Virus record (IMG/VR): IMGVR_UViG_3300009104_000035
Span: 1-45,809 of that record
Strand: one strand, 5' to 3'
Origin: a virus
DNA length: 45,809 nucleotides
Of the stretch, positions 17,067 to 25,667 are shown in pieces. The translations under genes were made by a program, and so were the position numbers. Below the pieces are notes generated by a model. That model did no database searches. It was not told the origin of the DNA and saw nothing but the letters and a program-made list of their open reading frames with translations. Each line of letters starts with the position of its first letter. The stretch's first letter is position 1.

Positions 17067-17510
17067 ATGGGTAATCTAGGAACCGCATCACAGTCTGTAA
17101 ATGCCAAACAAATGCAGATATATATCGGTAGTGCATCTAACGAATGGCTATTGGTCCAAAATGCAAGAATGTTGATTTCACACCCTGTTTTTCGAGAAGC
17201 CACAACATCAGGTGGTGTGGTTACATATACAGGAGCCCCAGATAACAATATTTCAGGTACGTTATTATTTACTAGAGATGAATGGAATGACGGTTCAGCA
17301 AATGATTTAAAATCATTGATAACACCGGCTAATGGTGAGGTACCAGCTAATTCATGGCTTGTAAAATTCACAGATGTATCAGGTACAGCAACAAATACAA
17401 CATTTACATTTACAAGTTGTAAACTATCAGTAGTTGATATTTCAAAGAGTGCAGAAGGTGCTGTTAAAGTTGATATAACCGTAATATGTCCCGGAGAACC
17501 ATCAACTTAG
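17067..17510 (+). CDS. Putative major tail tube protein
   Basis: This 147-residue protein has the size and strand pattern of phage tail tube proteins: an N-terminal strand (AKQMQIYIGSASNEW), a middle with YTGAPDNNISGTLLFTRDEW, and a C-terminal pair of strands (TFTFTSCKLSVVDISKSAEGAVKVDITVIC). The last segment matches the usual tube-protein finish, where an ion-binding-like strand is followed by a charged turn. It is preceded by a candidate tail completion protein and followed by a gp10-like protein and a tape-measure candidate, which fits a non-contractile tail. Moderately sure. Confidence 0.6.
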   Translation: MGNLGTASQSVNAKQMQIYIGSASNEWLLVQNARMLISHPVFREATTSGGVVTYTGAPDNNISGTLLFTRDEWNDGSANDLKSLITPANGEVPANSWLVKFTDVSGTATNTTFTFTSCKLSVVDISKSAEGAVKVDITVICPGEPST

Positions 17511-17526
17511 TGATGAGGAATGACTA

Positions 17527-18012
17527 ATGGTTCTAGAATTAACAGAACAACGTCTTTTATCAGTTAAAGCGAGAATAGATAGGCATATAGACCAAAATCT
17601 AATGACATGGGCTACTGAAGAAATACTATTGCCCGGTCAAACAGATATTGCAAATAGTATACACCAAAAAGCAGCCGATGGTTTGGAATTAGAAAAAACA
17701 GGTTTTTTGAAAATAGACTTAACATGGGAATATGTCAAAGATGGTAAACCTGTTCATTTCTATCTTGAGTATGGTACAAAACCACATATTATAGAACCAA
17801 AAGGTAAAGAATCAGGCGGTGCAGATTGGCTACATTGGAAAGGACCATCAGGCGGTTTTGTAATTGGTGAGGATCATTTTGCAAAGTTAGTTCATCATCC
17901 GGGTACAAAGGCAAAAAATTTAGTAGAAAATATAAAAGAAGAAAGAATGCCGAAACTACAAGAAAGAATTATAAAAGAAACAAATAGATATTTAGAGGTT
18001 GAGTCTATATGA
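17527..18012 (+). CDS. HK97 gp10-like neck/tail protein
   Basis: This 161-residue protein contains the hallmark layout of the HK97 gp10 family at residues 77-140: FYLEYGTKPHIIEPKGK, a LHWKGPSGG strand and a KLVHHPGTKAKN segment, followed by a C-terminal helix. The family forms the head-tail interface or assists tail joining in siphoviruses. A GAGGA ribosome-binding sequence precedes the ATG. The stop overlaps the ATG of the next gene (ATGA). The order differs from phage HK97, where this protein precedes the tube. Confidence 0.75.
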   Translation: MVLELTEQRLLSVKARIDRHIDQNLMTWATEEILLPGQTDIANSIHQKAADGLELEKTGFLKIDLTWEYVKDGKPVHFYLEYGTKPHIIEPKGKESGGADWLHWKGPSGGFVIGEDHFAKLVHHPGTKAKNLVENIKEERMPKLQERIIKETNRYLEVESI

Positions 18013-18833
18013 GTTCTAATAATAATGATAAAGTAAGGGCACCAATAGAAATAGAAACAAGTGATATTGAGCAATTAAACGAATTAATACAAGATGTAAA
18101 AGAAGCCCAATCAGCAGCAAGAGAATTAGAACCAATGCGTGGTCGAAAGGCAATAACTGATGAACGTGCGGCAGTAAGAACTGAAGCATTTGAAGATAGA
18201 GGTGGTATATTTGGTGGTGAAACAGGTAAAGAACAAAAGTTTAGAGATAAGGGTTCTAGAGCAGCGATTCAAAAAGAAAATCAATTTAAAAAAATGCAAG
18301 AAGATGTCCAACAAATACAAGCCACACAATATGATATGATAGGTGGATTAGTAAACTTGGGATTCTTAGGTGGTATTGGTGGGTTAGGTGATATGGGTAG
18401 AGGTCAAATGATACAAACAGGTATGAAACAAGCAGCCACAGGTATGAAAGGTGGTTTGGTTGGTAATGTTATGTCAGGTGGAATTATGGGTGGTGCAAGA
18501 GGATTAATGTTAAAAGGTGGTATTTATGGTATGGTAGCTATGCTTGTTCTAGAAATGGTACAAGGTATGATCACACAAGCATTAGCACCGGGTGGTTTAA
18601 TGGATAGACGATTCAAAAGAGATATAGAGAAGGAAGAACAAAAGTTTACAGATTTGAGAGAGAAAGAGGAAATATCACAAGGTCGAAGAATTATAAGAGT
18701 GACAACAAATATAGGATTAAGGGGTGTAGCAGATCAAGTTAGAAGTAACTTAGATTTATACTCTAGTGGTAAAAGAGTGTTTGATTTAGATGGTACATTA
18801 ATGTCACAAAACACAGGGGTTGGTGATGTATAA
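18009..18833 (+). CDS. Candidate short tape measure protein
   Basis: This 274-residue protein has a charged helical N-terminus (IEQLNELIQDVKEAQSAA), a hydrophobic Gly/Met-rich centre at residues 110-200 (GGLVNLGFLGGIGGLGDMG, then GIYGMVAMLVLEMVQGM), and a charged helical C-terminus. This alternation of coiled coil and hydrophobic segments is typical of tape measure proteins, which set tail length and enter the host membrane. At about 1.5 angstrom per residue it would specify a tail of about 40 nm, very short for a siphovirus. It could instead be a membrane-active internal protein. The ATG overlaps the preceding stop. Confidence 0.5.
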   Translation: MSSNNNDKVRAPIEIETSDIEQLNELIQDVKEAQSAARELEPMRGRKAITDERAAVRTEAFEDRGGIFGGETGKEQKFRDKGSRAAIQKENQFKKMQEDVQQIQATQYDMIGGLVNLGFLGGIGGLGDMGRGQMIQTGMKQAATGMKGGLVGNVMSGGIMGGARGLMLKGGIYGMVAMLVLEMVQGMITQALAPGGLMDRRFKRDIEKEEQKFTDLREKEEISQGRRIIRVTTNIGLRGVADQVRSNLDLYSSGKRVFDLDGTLMSQNTGVGDV

Positions 18834-19393
18834 TGGTATCATATTTATGGCGTAGTTCAGATGGACAAGAAAATAATACAACAAAACAAGGAACAAGAAG
18901 TGCAGCAGGTACTGATGTTATTACGTTTTCAGCAGAAAATGTATCAAGTGGCAAATATCTTCATCAAACACAATTAGACTTAGTTGTAGCAATAGGTGAA
19001 AACGAGAAACCAAAAGGTAATGTTAATGAATTACAAGATACATTTCTAGACTCTATAACATGGACTTTAACAGGGTCAGTAGTAGCAGAAACAGGTAACA
19101 CAAGTGTATTCCAAAAAATAAAAGAATGGTTAATAGATGAAAAAACAGATGATGTATTCACAAAAGGTAGATTTGGCTTAGAATTAGATGATGTTGATTC
19201 TTATGACTTGGTACCAACGGGTACCGGTGCATCACCAGACCAACCTAGAGGTTATGTGTTAACAAATTGGAGATGGATAAGAGATGGTGAAACAAAAGGT
19301 AAGGCTTCATTCGTAGCCACATTAAGATTTAATGGTAATGTTGGTAGTAACTCAAGTTCACCAAAATATTCATGGACGGTGAATTACTCTTGA
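18833..19393 (+). CDS. Putative distal tail protein
   Basis: This 186-residue, beta-rich protein has strands LDLVVAIGENEK and SITWTLTGSVVAE, a GRFGLELDDVDSYDLVP segment and a C-terminal pair (SFVATLRFNGNVG, SWTVNYS). Position between the tape-measure candidate and the large hub protein is that of distal tail proteins. Its start shares one base with the preceding stop (TAATG). The family is not recognised directly. Confidence 0.5.
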   Translation: MVSYLWRSSDGQENNTTKQGTRSAAGTDVITFSAENVSSGKYLHQTQLDLVVAIGENEKPKGNVNELQDTFLDSITWTLTGSVVAETGNTSVFQKIKEWLIDEKTDDVFTKGRFGLELDDVDSYDLVPTGTGASPDQPRGYVLTNWRWIRDGETKGKASFVATLRFNGNVGSNSSSPKYSWTVNYS

Positions 19394-22176
19394 CATCACA
19401 ATGGAATTATACTATAACTCATTACGATGAAAGTAACTCTTGGGCATCTACTGTTATAACAGATGATATTGTATCTATACCATTAGTGACAGATACGGGT
19501 TCAGGAGAAGTTAATTCTGCAAGGGTTATATTATCTGCAAATGAGGGTAAATTTATCAAAACTGCACCTGTTATAGACCAATTTGACAGAATTAGAATAC
19601 AAATAGATGATGGTGATTCAACAACCACAAATTACGATAGATATTTTGAAGTAAATAAAATTTTACCATCTGAATCAAAATCAGAAGGAACAAGATTAGA
19701 GTTATTTCTTTTAGGTTTGGAACATAACTTACAAATAATCAATTATAATAAAACACATTATAATGAAGGCACGTTTGAGGTTATGAAAGACATTGGGGAC
19801 CAATATAATGTTAGTAGAGGTACAAAACAACCTGAATTAACAGGACATACTTCAACATCAACAAATAAATTACCCAATGCTAATTTTCAAAAAAACAATT
19901 ATGATTATGGAGCTAATGAAGCACCATGCTATGACAGAATGGGCGAGGTTGTAGATTCATTAGGTGCATCAGTAGAGAATGGTGGTGCTTTAGATTTTTA
20001 TGACTTTAAGTTTACTAATACAGGTGTAAGTAACATAACATTAAAGGCATTTTCATCAGGTAATAATATAGCAAGTGGAAGCCAAAAGGTAATTAGTGAT
20101 AGTACATCGGTAAACGTAGGTGAAACCGATTCAGGTATTGATAATGAATCAGGAACAGTAGTTTTAGGTTGGGGTGAAGCAGAATCTGGTAGTATTCCTT
20201 ACACATTTTCTCAATTCGCTTCAGAAGAGATTAGATACCCATTATATCCAATTTGGGCTCAAGAAGAATATAAAATAGGTGCAAAAGTTCAATATGAAGG
20301 AACATTATATGAAAGGAAAAACTCAAATGTTGTTTTACCAGCTCAACCACCTACATCAGATTCTAATTGGACATCACTATCAAAAGATGATGATTATGGA
20401 GCTAAATATGAGTATTCGCCATTTACACATGAAAAAAACGGTGAATGGAAGGATAACGGATTAGACCCAAGAAATACATCTAGTTCAGCGATGGGTATTG
20501 GGTTTAATGATGCAAATATGATAGTTTGGGACACATCAAATAATTGGTTTAGAACATGGGCTGATGTTCAAGTGACAGCAACCAATCCTGAACCAAGTGA
20601 TATATCAAATGATAGTAATCTTTCTAAATACCTATATGGTGGTGATACGTTTTATAGAGGATTTAGAGCATTAATTACTAAAACAAGCCCAACTGGTAAA
20701 TGGTCGGGTAATGATTCTAATGGTAAATCATATTCACAAGCAATAGTAGAATGTGTAACACCCGGAACATCATCAAATGCCGAATGGGTTGTAAAATATT
20801 TACCAGAGGGTGATTTAGTTTGTGTGGATAGAAGCACAGGTAAACCATTATATTATGATGCAGATGAATCAACTGTAAATGATAGATGGAAATTATTAGG
20901 TTATGTATCTAATGTTTTTAATGCACTAAAAGATTGTGATTATTGGCACCCATTTGATGCAATAACAGAAGTAGAGGGTATATACCAACCAACTGATTCA
21001 GACGACACAAATTATAATTCAGCATTAAAAGTTTCATATGAATGGGAAGTTGATTTTGCGGGTGTGTCTGGTGTTATTTTGGACTCTAGGCAAAAACACA
21101 TGGCAGGTGGTTGGTTAAACTTTAACTTCCCATTTCCACATTTAAAACAAAATGGCACAACTAATGTTGGAACATGGTTCGGTGGTGCTAAAACAGGAAG
21201 AGATGCAGTATGTGAACCAGCTACATTGGATATTGAAAATATGCATTTAACACGTTTGGGTTATAGAGGATTTAATACTGGTACTGACAGGGGTGTTGAA
21301 GAGTATGGTCAAATATCTAGCATTGACTTTTGGTTTAAATTAGACTATCAAGCTAAAGTAGGTGTAGGTGATTCATACCAATCCACAACAGAGCCAAACA
21401 TACCAATATCGGTTATTTTGGTTGATACGTCTGACAATATGGTCAAACAAGATTTTACTGTGCCCTTTCAAAAACAATGGTTACCATATAAACTACCAAT
21501 AAATGGGTTCCAAACATATAGGGCAAGAGAACCAAAAGAAACTGTTGTTGATACTATTATACCACCAAAAGAGATACAAATGAATAACCAGATTGAATGG
21601 CGTAATATTAAACAGATTATATTTCAAACAGCAACAAGTTATGATAGTGAAGGTAGATATTGTGATAGTGCAGACACAGGTAATTGGTGGGTAAATAGGC
21701 TAGTTACGGTAAATGGTATACCTCTAGGTGGGTTTCAATATAGAAAATTAGATATGTATATTGATGGTTTTCATTTTACAAAACCTCTATTAGCAACATC
21801 AGGTAATAACACAGTAAAGGATATTGAATCTGAATTTCTAGAAAGACCAGAGGTTTTTGATTATTTTTCATTGAAAGGTATGGTTGATGCAGAAAAACAG
21901 AAACGAAATTTTAGACATGTAGAATATGAGATAAACACAACAGGATTGTTCGATATAGAGATGGGTGACTTTTTCAAGTTCAAACATCCAAGATTAATAT
22001 CAGATGGATTAAGAACGGGTTGTCTAAACGATTCAAATGCAGATGTTTCTTGTTCATCAACAACAACTAATTATATTAAATTAGTAGCCAAACGTATAGA
22101 GTATAGTATAACAAAGCCTGTTGATGGTAAGGGTGGATTCTTGAGAAAGATATTAGGGGTGAGAAGATTTGAGTAA
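19390..22176 (+). CDS. Large tail hub/baseplate protein with chitin-binding-like module
   Basis: This protein of 928 residues starts at a TTG overlapping the preceding stop (TTGA), the coupling used elsewhere in this genome; an ATG at 19372 would add six residues. The N-terminal 120 residues resemble tail hub proteins (SWASTVITDDIVSIPLV, FDRIRIQIDDGD, YFEVNKI). Around residues 283-325 the pattern WAQEEYKIGAKVQYEG, LYERKN, PPTSDSNW matches the small CBM5/12 carbohydrate-binding fold often found in phage tails. The C-terminus has a hub-like strand (FDIEMGDFFKFKHP). The role is probably to join tail tip and fibres and touch the cell surface. No lytic enzyme motif is seen. Confidence 0.65.
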   Translation: MTSQWNYTITHYDESNSWASTVITDDIVSIPLVTDTGSGEVNSARVILSANEGKFIKTAPVIDQFDRIRIQIDDGDSTTTNYDRYFEVNKILPSESKSEGTRLELFLLGLEHNLQIINYNKTHYNEGTFEVMKDIGDQYNVSRGTKQPELTGHTSTSTNKLPNANFQKNNYDYGANEAPCYDRMGEVVDSLGASVENGGALDFYDFKFTNTGVSNITLKAFSSGNNIASGSQKVISDSTSVNVGETDSGIDNESGTVVLGWGEAESGSIPYTFSQFASEEIRYPLYPIWAQEEYKIGAKVQYEGTLYERKNSNVVLPAQPPTSDSNWTSLSKDDDYGAKYEYSPFTHEKNGEWKDNGLDPRNTSSSAMGIGFNDANMIVWDTSNNWFRTWADVQVTATNPEPSDISNDSNLSKYLYGGDTFYRGFRALITKTSPTGKWSGNDSNGKSYSQAIVECVTPGTSSNAEWVVKYLPEGDLVCVDRSTGKPLYYDADESTVNDRWKLLGYVSNVFNALKDCDYWHPFDAITEVEGIYQPTDSDDTNYNSALKVSYEWEVDFAGVSGVILDSRQKHMAGGWLNFNFPFPHLKQNGTTNVGTWFGGAKTGRDAVCEPATLDIENMHLTRLGYRGFNTGTDRGVEEYGQISSIDFWFKLDYQAKVGVGDSYQSTTEPNIPISVILVDTSDNMVKQDFTVPFQKQWLPYKLPINGFQTYRAREPKETVVDTIIPPKEIQMNNQIEWRNIKQIIFQTATSYDSEGRYCDSADTGNWWVNRLVTVNGIPLGGFQYRKLDMYIDGFHFTKPLLATSGNNTVKDIESEFLERPEVFDYFSLKGMVDAEKQKRNFRHVEYEINTTGLFDIEMGDFFKFKHPRLISDGLRTGCLNDSNADVSCSSTTTNYIKLVAKRIEYSITKPVDGKGGFLRKILGVRRFE

Positions 22177-23608
22177 GGCAGCAGTTAGAAAAAACACAGC
22201 AGATATATTAAAACAACAAAAACAAGATAGAAAGAGATTCTTTGCAGCACGAAGGCAAGAAGCATCTGGTACAGGAAATAACCAATATGGAAATACCACA
22301 GTTAATAACCCATCTGGTTTTTCTATAACAGGTGGTAACTTAAATGTAGAGTTTGGTGTGGGTAATCCTCTTCAAGGTGGTAATTTTACTGGTCCTATTG
22401 CATTTAATAATATTGAAAAAGCCATAAGTAGTGGAAAACTAACAGTTGCCACATATTACGAAACACCAACTTCATATGTTATCGTGAATGGAGAGGGTGG
22501 TAGTGCAGATGATTTGGTTTATATAATTTCAAAGAATGTTGATTTGTCAGGTAACGCAAGTGGTGATCAAGGTGCAGATTTTTCTGGTCAATTCTTGTTA
22601 TTACAAGCTGGTGATGCAAACATAACATTAAAGCATAACACAGGAAACATATTCATGCCCGGTGGTTCTGATTTAACATTAAATAAATACGATTCTACCG
22701 CAAACACAGGTGGTGGATTTGCAATACTATTATGGGATAACACAAATATAGGTACATCTAGTGGTAAATGGGTATTAGTATCAAGTGGAAGTGGTGGTGG
22801 TTCATTTGATCCATCTGCTATTGCTGAAGATTTGGTACCGGCTACAACAAGTACATACAAGCTTGGTGGACCAACTAAAACATTTGATGGTGTTTATGCT
22901 GATGAAATTCATTTAATAACAGAAGGGGCAACAACAACAAATTATCCAACTATATCATTTGGTAACAATGCAAGAGGTATGACATTCACAATGCCATATC
23001 AAGAAGCATCAGGAACACGTTGGACATGGCAAGAAACAGGTACAGCAAAAATGACACTTTCAAATAGTGGTATGTTAACTATGGCTCATTTAAACGCAAC
23101 ATCAACCCTCTATTCTCAAGGAACTGCAACATTTAACACTTTAGCCGAATTTAATGGTGATGTAAGATTAGGTAATTCATCATCAGATGATATAACATTT
23201 AATGGTAAGGTAGATTCTGATATAAAAGTAACAGGTAATTGTGATTTAGGTGATAGTGGAACATATTGGCATTATGGATATATCTTCAATGGTAGATTTA
23301 ATAATATAGAAATAGATGGTACAAATGCCGAATTAAATATGAAAAATAATGAGATAGTAGAATGTGGTGATATTAAATTTGATGGAACAGAATCAATATT
23401 TGTAAATTCAACAGAAGTTATACAATTCCAAACAGGCGGTATGTATACCAAAAATGTACCATTAAATATTGAGGGTGGTGACTTACAATTAAATAGCACA
23501 TACATTAGATTTGGTAGTTATAGTCAAACAGGTCTATCTGGTACTTCTGACGGTTATGTTTTTGCAAAAACAGCAGCCGGTTGGATTAAGATACCATATT
23601 ATACATAG
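22169..23608 (+). CDS. Tail fibre protein
   Basis: This 479-residue protein starts at TTG inside the end of the hub gene. The first 30 residues are a charged helix (KNTADILKQQKQDRKRFF), a plausible attachment segment. Then come beta-rich repeats (FSITGGNLNVEFGVG, LVYIISKNVDLSGN, a YKLGGPTKTFDGVYADEIHL strand) typical of fibre shafts, and a C-terminal GYVFAKTAAGWIKIPYYT. The YKLGG..FDGVYADEI pattern is common in fibres of marine tailed phages. It ends the tail operon. Confidence 0.7.
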   Translation: MSKAAVRKNTADILKQQKQDRKRFFAARRQEASGTGNNQYGNTTVNNPSGFSITGGNLNVEFGVGNPLQGGNFTGPIAFNNIEKAISSGKLTVATYYETPTSYVIVNGEGGSADDLVYIISKNVDLSGNASGDQGADFSGQFLLLQAGDANITLKHNTGNIFMPGGSDLTLNKYDSTANTGGGFAILLWDNTNIGTSSGKWVLVSSGSGGGSFDPSAIAEDLVPATTSTYKLGGPTKTFDGVYADEIHLITEGATTTNYPTISFGNNARGMTFTMPYQEASGTRWTWQETGTAKMTLSNSGMLTMAHLNATSTLYSQGTATFNTLAEFNGDVRLGNSSSDDITFNGKVDSDIKVTGNCDLGDSGTYWHYGYIFNGRFNNIEIDGTNAELNMKNNEIVECGDIKFDGTESIFVNSTEVIQFQTGGMYTKNVPLNIEGGDLQLNSTYIRFGSYSQTGLSGTSDGYVFAKTAAGWIKIPYYT

Positions 23609-23614
23609 TTAGGT

Positions 23615-23622
23615 TTTTATAG
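23615..23622 (+). promoter_or_regulatory. TATA box for the gene at 23643
   Basis: TTTTATAG is centred about 24 nt before the ATG at 23643. Confidence 0.45.
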
Positions 23623-23642
23623 GGTTACAATAAGTATATATC

Positions 23643-23801
23643 ATGCCTACTATAATTGATATAGTTGACTATATTATAGCACTAAAACAAGAGAATGCAC
23701 AACAAAAACAACAAATTCAGATGTATCAACAAGCTTTAAAAGAAAAAGAAGATGAGAACTCTGAAATAGTAAAAGACGTTGTAGAGTTAGAAGATAAGTA
23801 G
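23643..23801 (+). CDS. Small coiled-coil protein (52 aa)
   Basis: The product begins MPTIIDIVDYIIALKQENAQ and is a single amphipathic helix with heptad-like Ile/Leu spacing and a Gln/Glu-rich centre, ending in acidic residues. It has its own TATA box and lies between the tail fibre gene and the replication block. It is unrecognised; a multimerising adaptor or a small regulator is possible. Confidence 0.5.
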   Translation: MPTIIDIVDYIIALKQENAQQKQQIQMYQQALKEKEDENSEIVKDVVELEDK

Positions 23802-23802
23802 A

Positions 23803-23810
23803 TTTATATG
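23803..23810 (+). promoter_or_regulatory. TATA box supporting the start at 23833
   Basis: TTTATATG is centred 26 nt before the ATG at 23833 but only 8 nt before the ATG at 23815, so the downstream start is favoured. Confidence 0.5.
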
Positions 23811-23832
23811 TGAAATGACCATAAATAGAGTA

Positions 23833-24219
23833 ATGAGTGTTCAAGAAATTCTAAAAAAAGACACAAAATATTGGAAGAGGGTTGATTGTCAAGAAATAAT
23901 GAATAGTTCAGAAACAACACTTGACCAAAAAAAGACAGCCACAGAACGTGAACAAGCTATCATAAGGTGGAAAGAGTCACAGAATCAACAACAGCCAACT
24001 ACACAAACAACTACACAAAAAACAATAGATACAGGTGTTGATGTTGCAAAACTTGGTTTAACAGATGAAGAACTTTCTGTAATAACAAAAAGTGTAAAAC
24101 AAGAAACAAACATTCTTTTGGCAAAATACAGTATTGTGACAAAAATCTTAGAAAAACATGGTTTAGACAACCCACCAACAATAGGTATGTTTTTAAAACT
24201 ACTAGAAAACTGTGAATAG
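23833..24219 (+). CDS. Unknown protein with Gln/Thr linker
   Basis: From the promoter-supported ATG the product has 128 residues; an in-frame ATG at 23815 would add six. It has a charged helical N-terminus (MSVQEILKKDTKYWKRVD), a Gln/Thr-rich low-complexity linker (QNQQQPTTQTTTQK) and a C-terminal helical domain (LGLTDEELSVITKSVKQE, then KYSIVTKILEKHGL). No family is recognised. It lies directly before radA, with its own promoter, so a recombination or replication accessory role is only a guess. Confidence 0.55.
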   Translation: MSVQEILKKDTKYWKRVDCQEIMNSSETTLDQKKTATEREQAIIRWKESQNQQQPTTQTTTQKTIDTGVDVAKLGLTDEELSVITKSVKQETNILLAKYSIVTKILEKHGLDNPPTIGMFLKLLENCE

Positions 24220-24224
24220 TTAGG

Positions 24225-24232
24225 TTAATATA
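24225..24232 (+). promoter_or_regulatory. TATA box of the radA operon
   Basis: TTAATATA is centred 25 nt before the ATG at 24254. Confidence 0.5.
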
Positions 24233-24253
24233 CCTAATACCCCTATATTTTTT

Positions 24254-25270
24254 ATGAATGAATTTAAGTTAGAAGATTTGCCCGGTATTGGTCCAACAAA
24301 AGCAAAGAGATTAAAAACTAATGGTATAAACAGCCCACTTGATTTTGTAATTAGAGGTGCAAGAGAAATATCACGTATTACAGATATTACACCCGCCACA
24401 ACAATGAAAATGATAAACCAAGTTAGAGAGATTTTATCCGATAATGGTACACCAATACAAATAGACTCATTAAATACATTACGAGAATTAAAAAAACAAC
24501 AAATAAAATATACTCTAAATGTTGATGAAATAGACCAAGCCACAAGTGGTGGTTTTGAAACACAAGCATTATATGAGATATATGGTGCAGAAGGAGCTGG
24601 TAAAACACAACTATCACTATCAATAGCATCAGAAGTTATTAGAAAAGAACATGGTGTTTGGTTCATTGATTGTGAGGGTACATTTGATGAAAAAAGACTT
24701 GAACAAATATGCGAAAGTCGTGATGTAACATATAACCCTGATTCTATATTCTACAACATGATAACTGATTCTGAAGATTTACTTAATTTGATAAATACTA
24801 AAGGTTTGGAATATGTGACAGAACAAGAAGTTAAAGTCATTATTATTGACGGTTTGGTAGGATTGTTTCGTATGCTCTATCATGGTAGGGGAGAATTGGC
24901 AGAACGCCAAGATGTGTTAGAGCAAATCCTTATCAAACTACGAAACTTATCAGTATATGGTAATTGTTGTGTTATTTTAACAAATCAAGTTATGTCTAAT
25001 CCTGACCCATTTGGTGCAAAAGAGAAAGCAGTAGGTGGTCATGTATTAGGTCATTCTGTCAAGTATATTTTTGCGATTAGAAAAGGATTAAAGAATAATA
25101 GGGTATTAGCAAGGATAAAATCACCAAAAGACCCACAGGGTGACTTTGCATTTTATCTAAATGAAGAGGGTGTTTCAAACACAGAAAATATTAAGAAAAA
25201 AAAGAAGATTGATGCAGTAACAACAGATTCTCAAAGTTTGATTGAAAAGGATTTGTTATTAGATGAGTAA
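24254..25270 (+). CDS. radA: RadA recombinase (archaeal RecA/Rad51 family)
   Basis: This 338-residue protein has full-length archaeal RadA architecture. Residues 1-60 are the helix-hairpin-helix DNA-binding domain (LEDLPGIGPTKAKRLKTNGI). The ATPase core carries Walker A GAEGAGKTQ at 111-119 and Walker B VIIIDGLVGLF near 197-207; NCCVILTNQV and GGHVLGHSVKYIFAIRK follow, the latter typical of RadA. The enzyme forms filaments on single-stranded DNA for strand exchange; in a virus it would serve recombination-dependent replication or repair. The C-terminal 35 residues are a charged extension after the usual core. It overlaps the next gene by 8 bases. A bacterial RecA is excluded by the N-terminal domain. 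Confidence 0.93.
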   Translation: MNEFKLEDLPGIGPTKAKRLKTNGINSPLDFVIRGAREISRITDITPATTMKMINQVREILSDNGTPIQIDSLNTLRELKKQQIKYTLNVDEIDQATSGGFETQALYEIYGAEGAGKTQLSLSIASEVIRKEHGVWFIDCEGTFDEKRLEQICESRDVTYNPDSIFYNMITDSEDLLNLINTKGLEYVTEQEVKVIIIDGLVGLFRMLYHGRGELAERQDVLEQILIKLRNLSVYGNCCVILTNQVMSNPDPFGAKEKAVGGHVLGHSVKYIFAIRKGLKNNRVLARIKSPKDPQGDFAFYLNEEGVSNTENIKKKKKIDAVTTDSQSLIEKDLLLDE

Positions 25271-25577
25271 AAAATGGTCTACTCATTTTATGAATGAAAA
25301 TAGAAATAATCAATATAGAGATGAACAAGTCGAATTATACAAACAACTAAGAGTAGTTAGAGCTAATTCTCGTTTAATGATGGAATATGAGATAAAATAC
25401 AAGTATGATGATGAAGAACGAATAGCTATTGTTGATATAGCAGATTTAACCAAAAAAGAGGTTTTTAGGCTTAATGGTCCAATACACCAATCATCTGATA
25501 AGAGAATATTAAAAGATGAAATACAGAAAGAGGGTTTGGAAGCATTAGGTTGGAAAGTTACTGATATTGAAACTTAG
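25263..25577 (+). CDS. Vsr/DUF559-like nuclease-fold protein, active site degenerate
   Basis: This 104-residue protein has the outline of Vsr/DUF559 proteins of the PD-(D/E)XK fold: a YEIKYKYDDEERIAIVDIADL segment, a strand KKEVFRLNGPIHQ, then KRILKDEIQKEGLEALGWKV. In active relatives the middle strand reads like IEIDG..H, with the acidic residue in metal binding; here it is FRLNG..H, so catalysis is doubtful unless another acid substitutes. It overlaps radA, so the two are co-translated and it may assist recombination. Assignment by pattern, not by search. Confidence 0.5.
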   Translation: MSKKWSTHFMNENRNNQYRDEQVELYKQLRVVRANSRLMMEYEIKYKYDDEERIAIVDIADLTKKEVFRLNGPIHQSSDKRILKDEIQKEGLEALGWKVTDIET

Positions 25578-25589
25578 CTAAACAAAAAC

Positions 25590-25629
25590 TTATACACACT
25601 ATACACACATTATACACACTATACACACA
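25590..25629 (+). repeat. Tandem 20-bp repeats (operator or iteron-like)
   Basis: TTATACACACTATACACACA occurs twice without a mismatch (25590-25609 and 25610-25629). Each copy holds two ATACACAC half-units 10 bp apart, giving four sites on one face of the helix. They lie just upstream of a TATA box (25639-25646) for a ribbon-helix-helix gene. Such regulators often bind tandem half-sites spaced by one helical turn, so autoregulation is likely. A replication origin is the main alternative. Confidence 0.7.
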
Positions 25630-25638
25630 ATAGTTAGC

Positions 25639-25646
25639 TTTATAAT
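25639..25646 (+). promoter_or_regulatory. TATA box of the ribbon-helix-helix gene
   Basis: TTTATAAT is centred 25 nt before the ATG at 25668 and 10 bp downstream of the tandem repeats. Confidence 0.55.
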
Positions 25647-25667
25647 AGGAAAACGCATAACTATGCT

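Noticed and set aside
25590-25629. A CRISPR array or bacterial DnaA-box origin
   Set aside because: The repeats are directly adjacent without spacers, so this is no CRISPR. TTATACACA matches a DnaA box, but the replication genes are archaeal and no DnaA is encoded.
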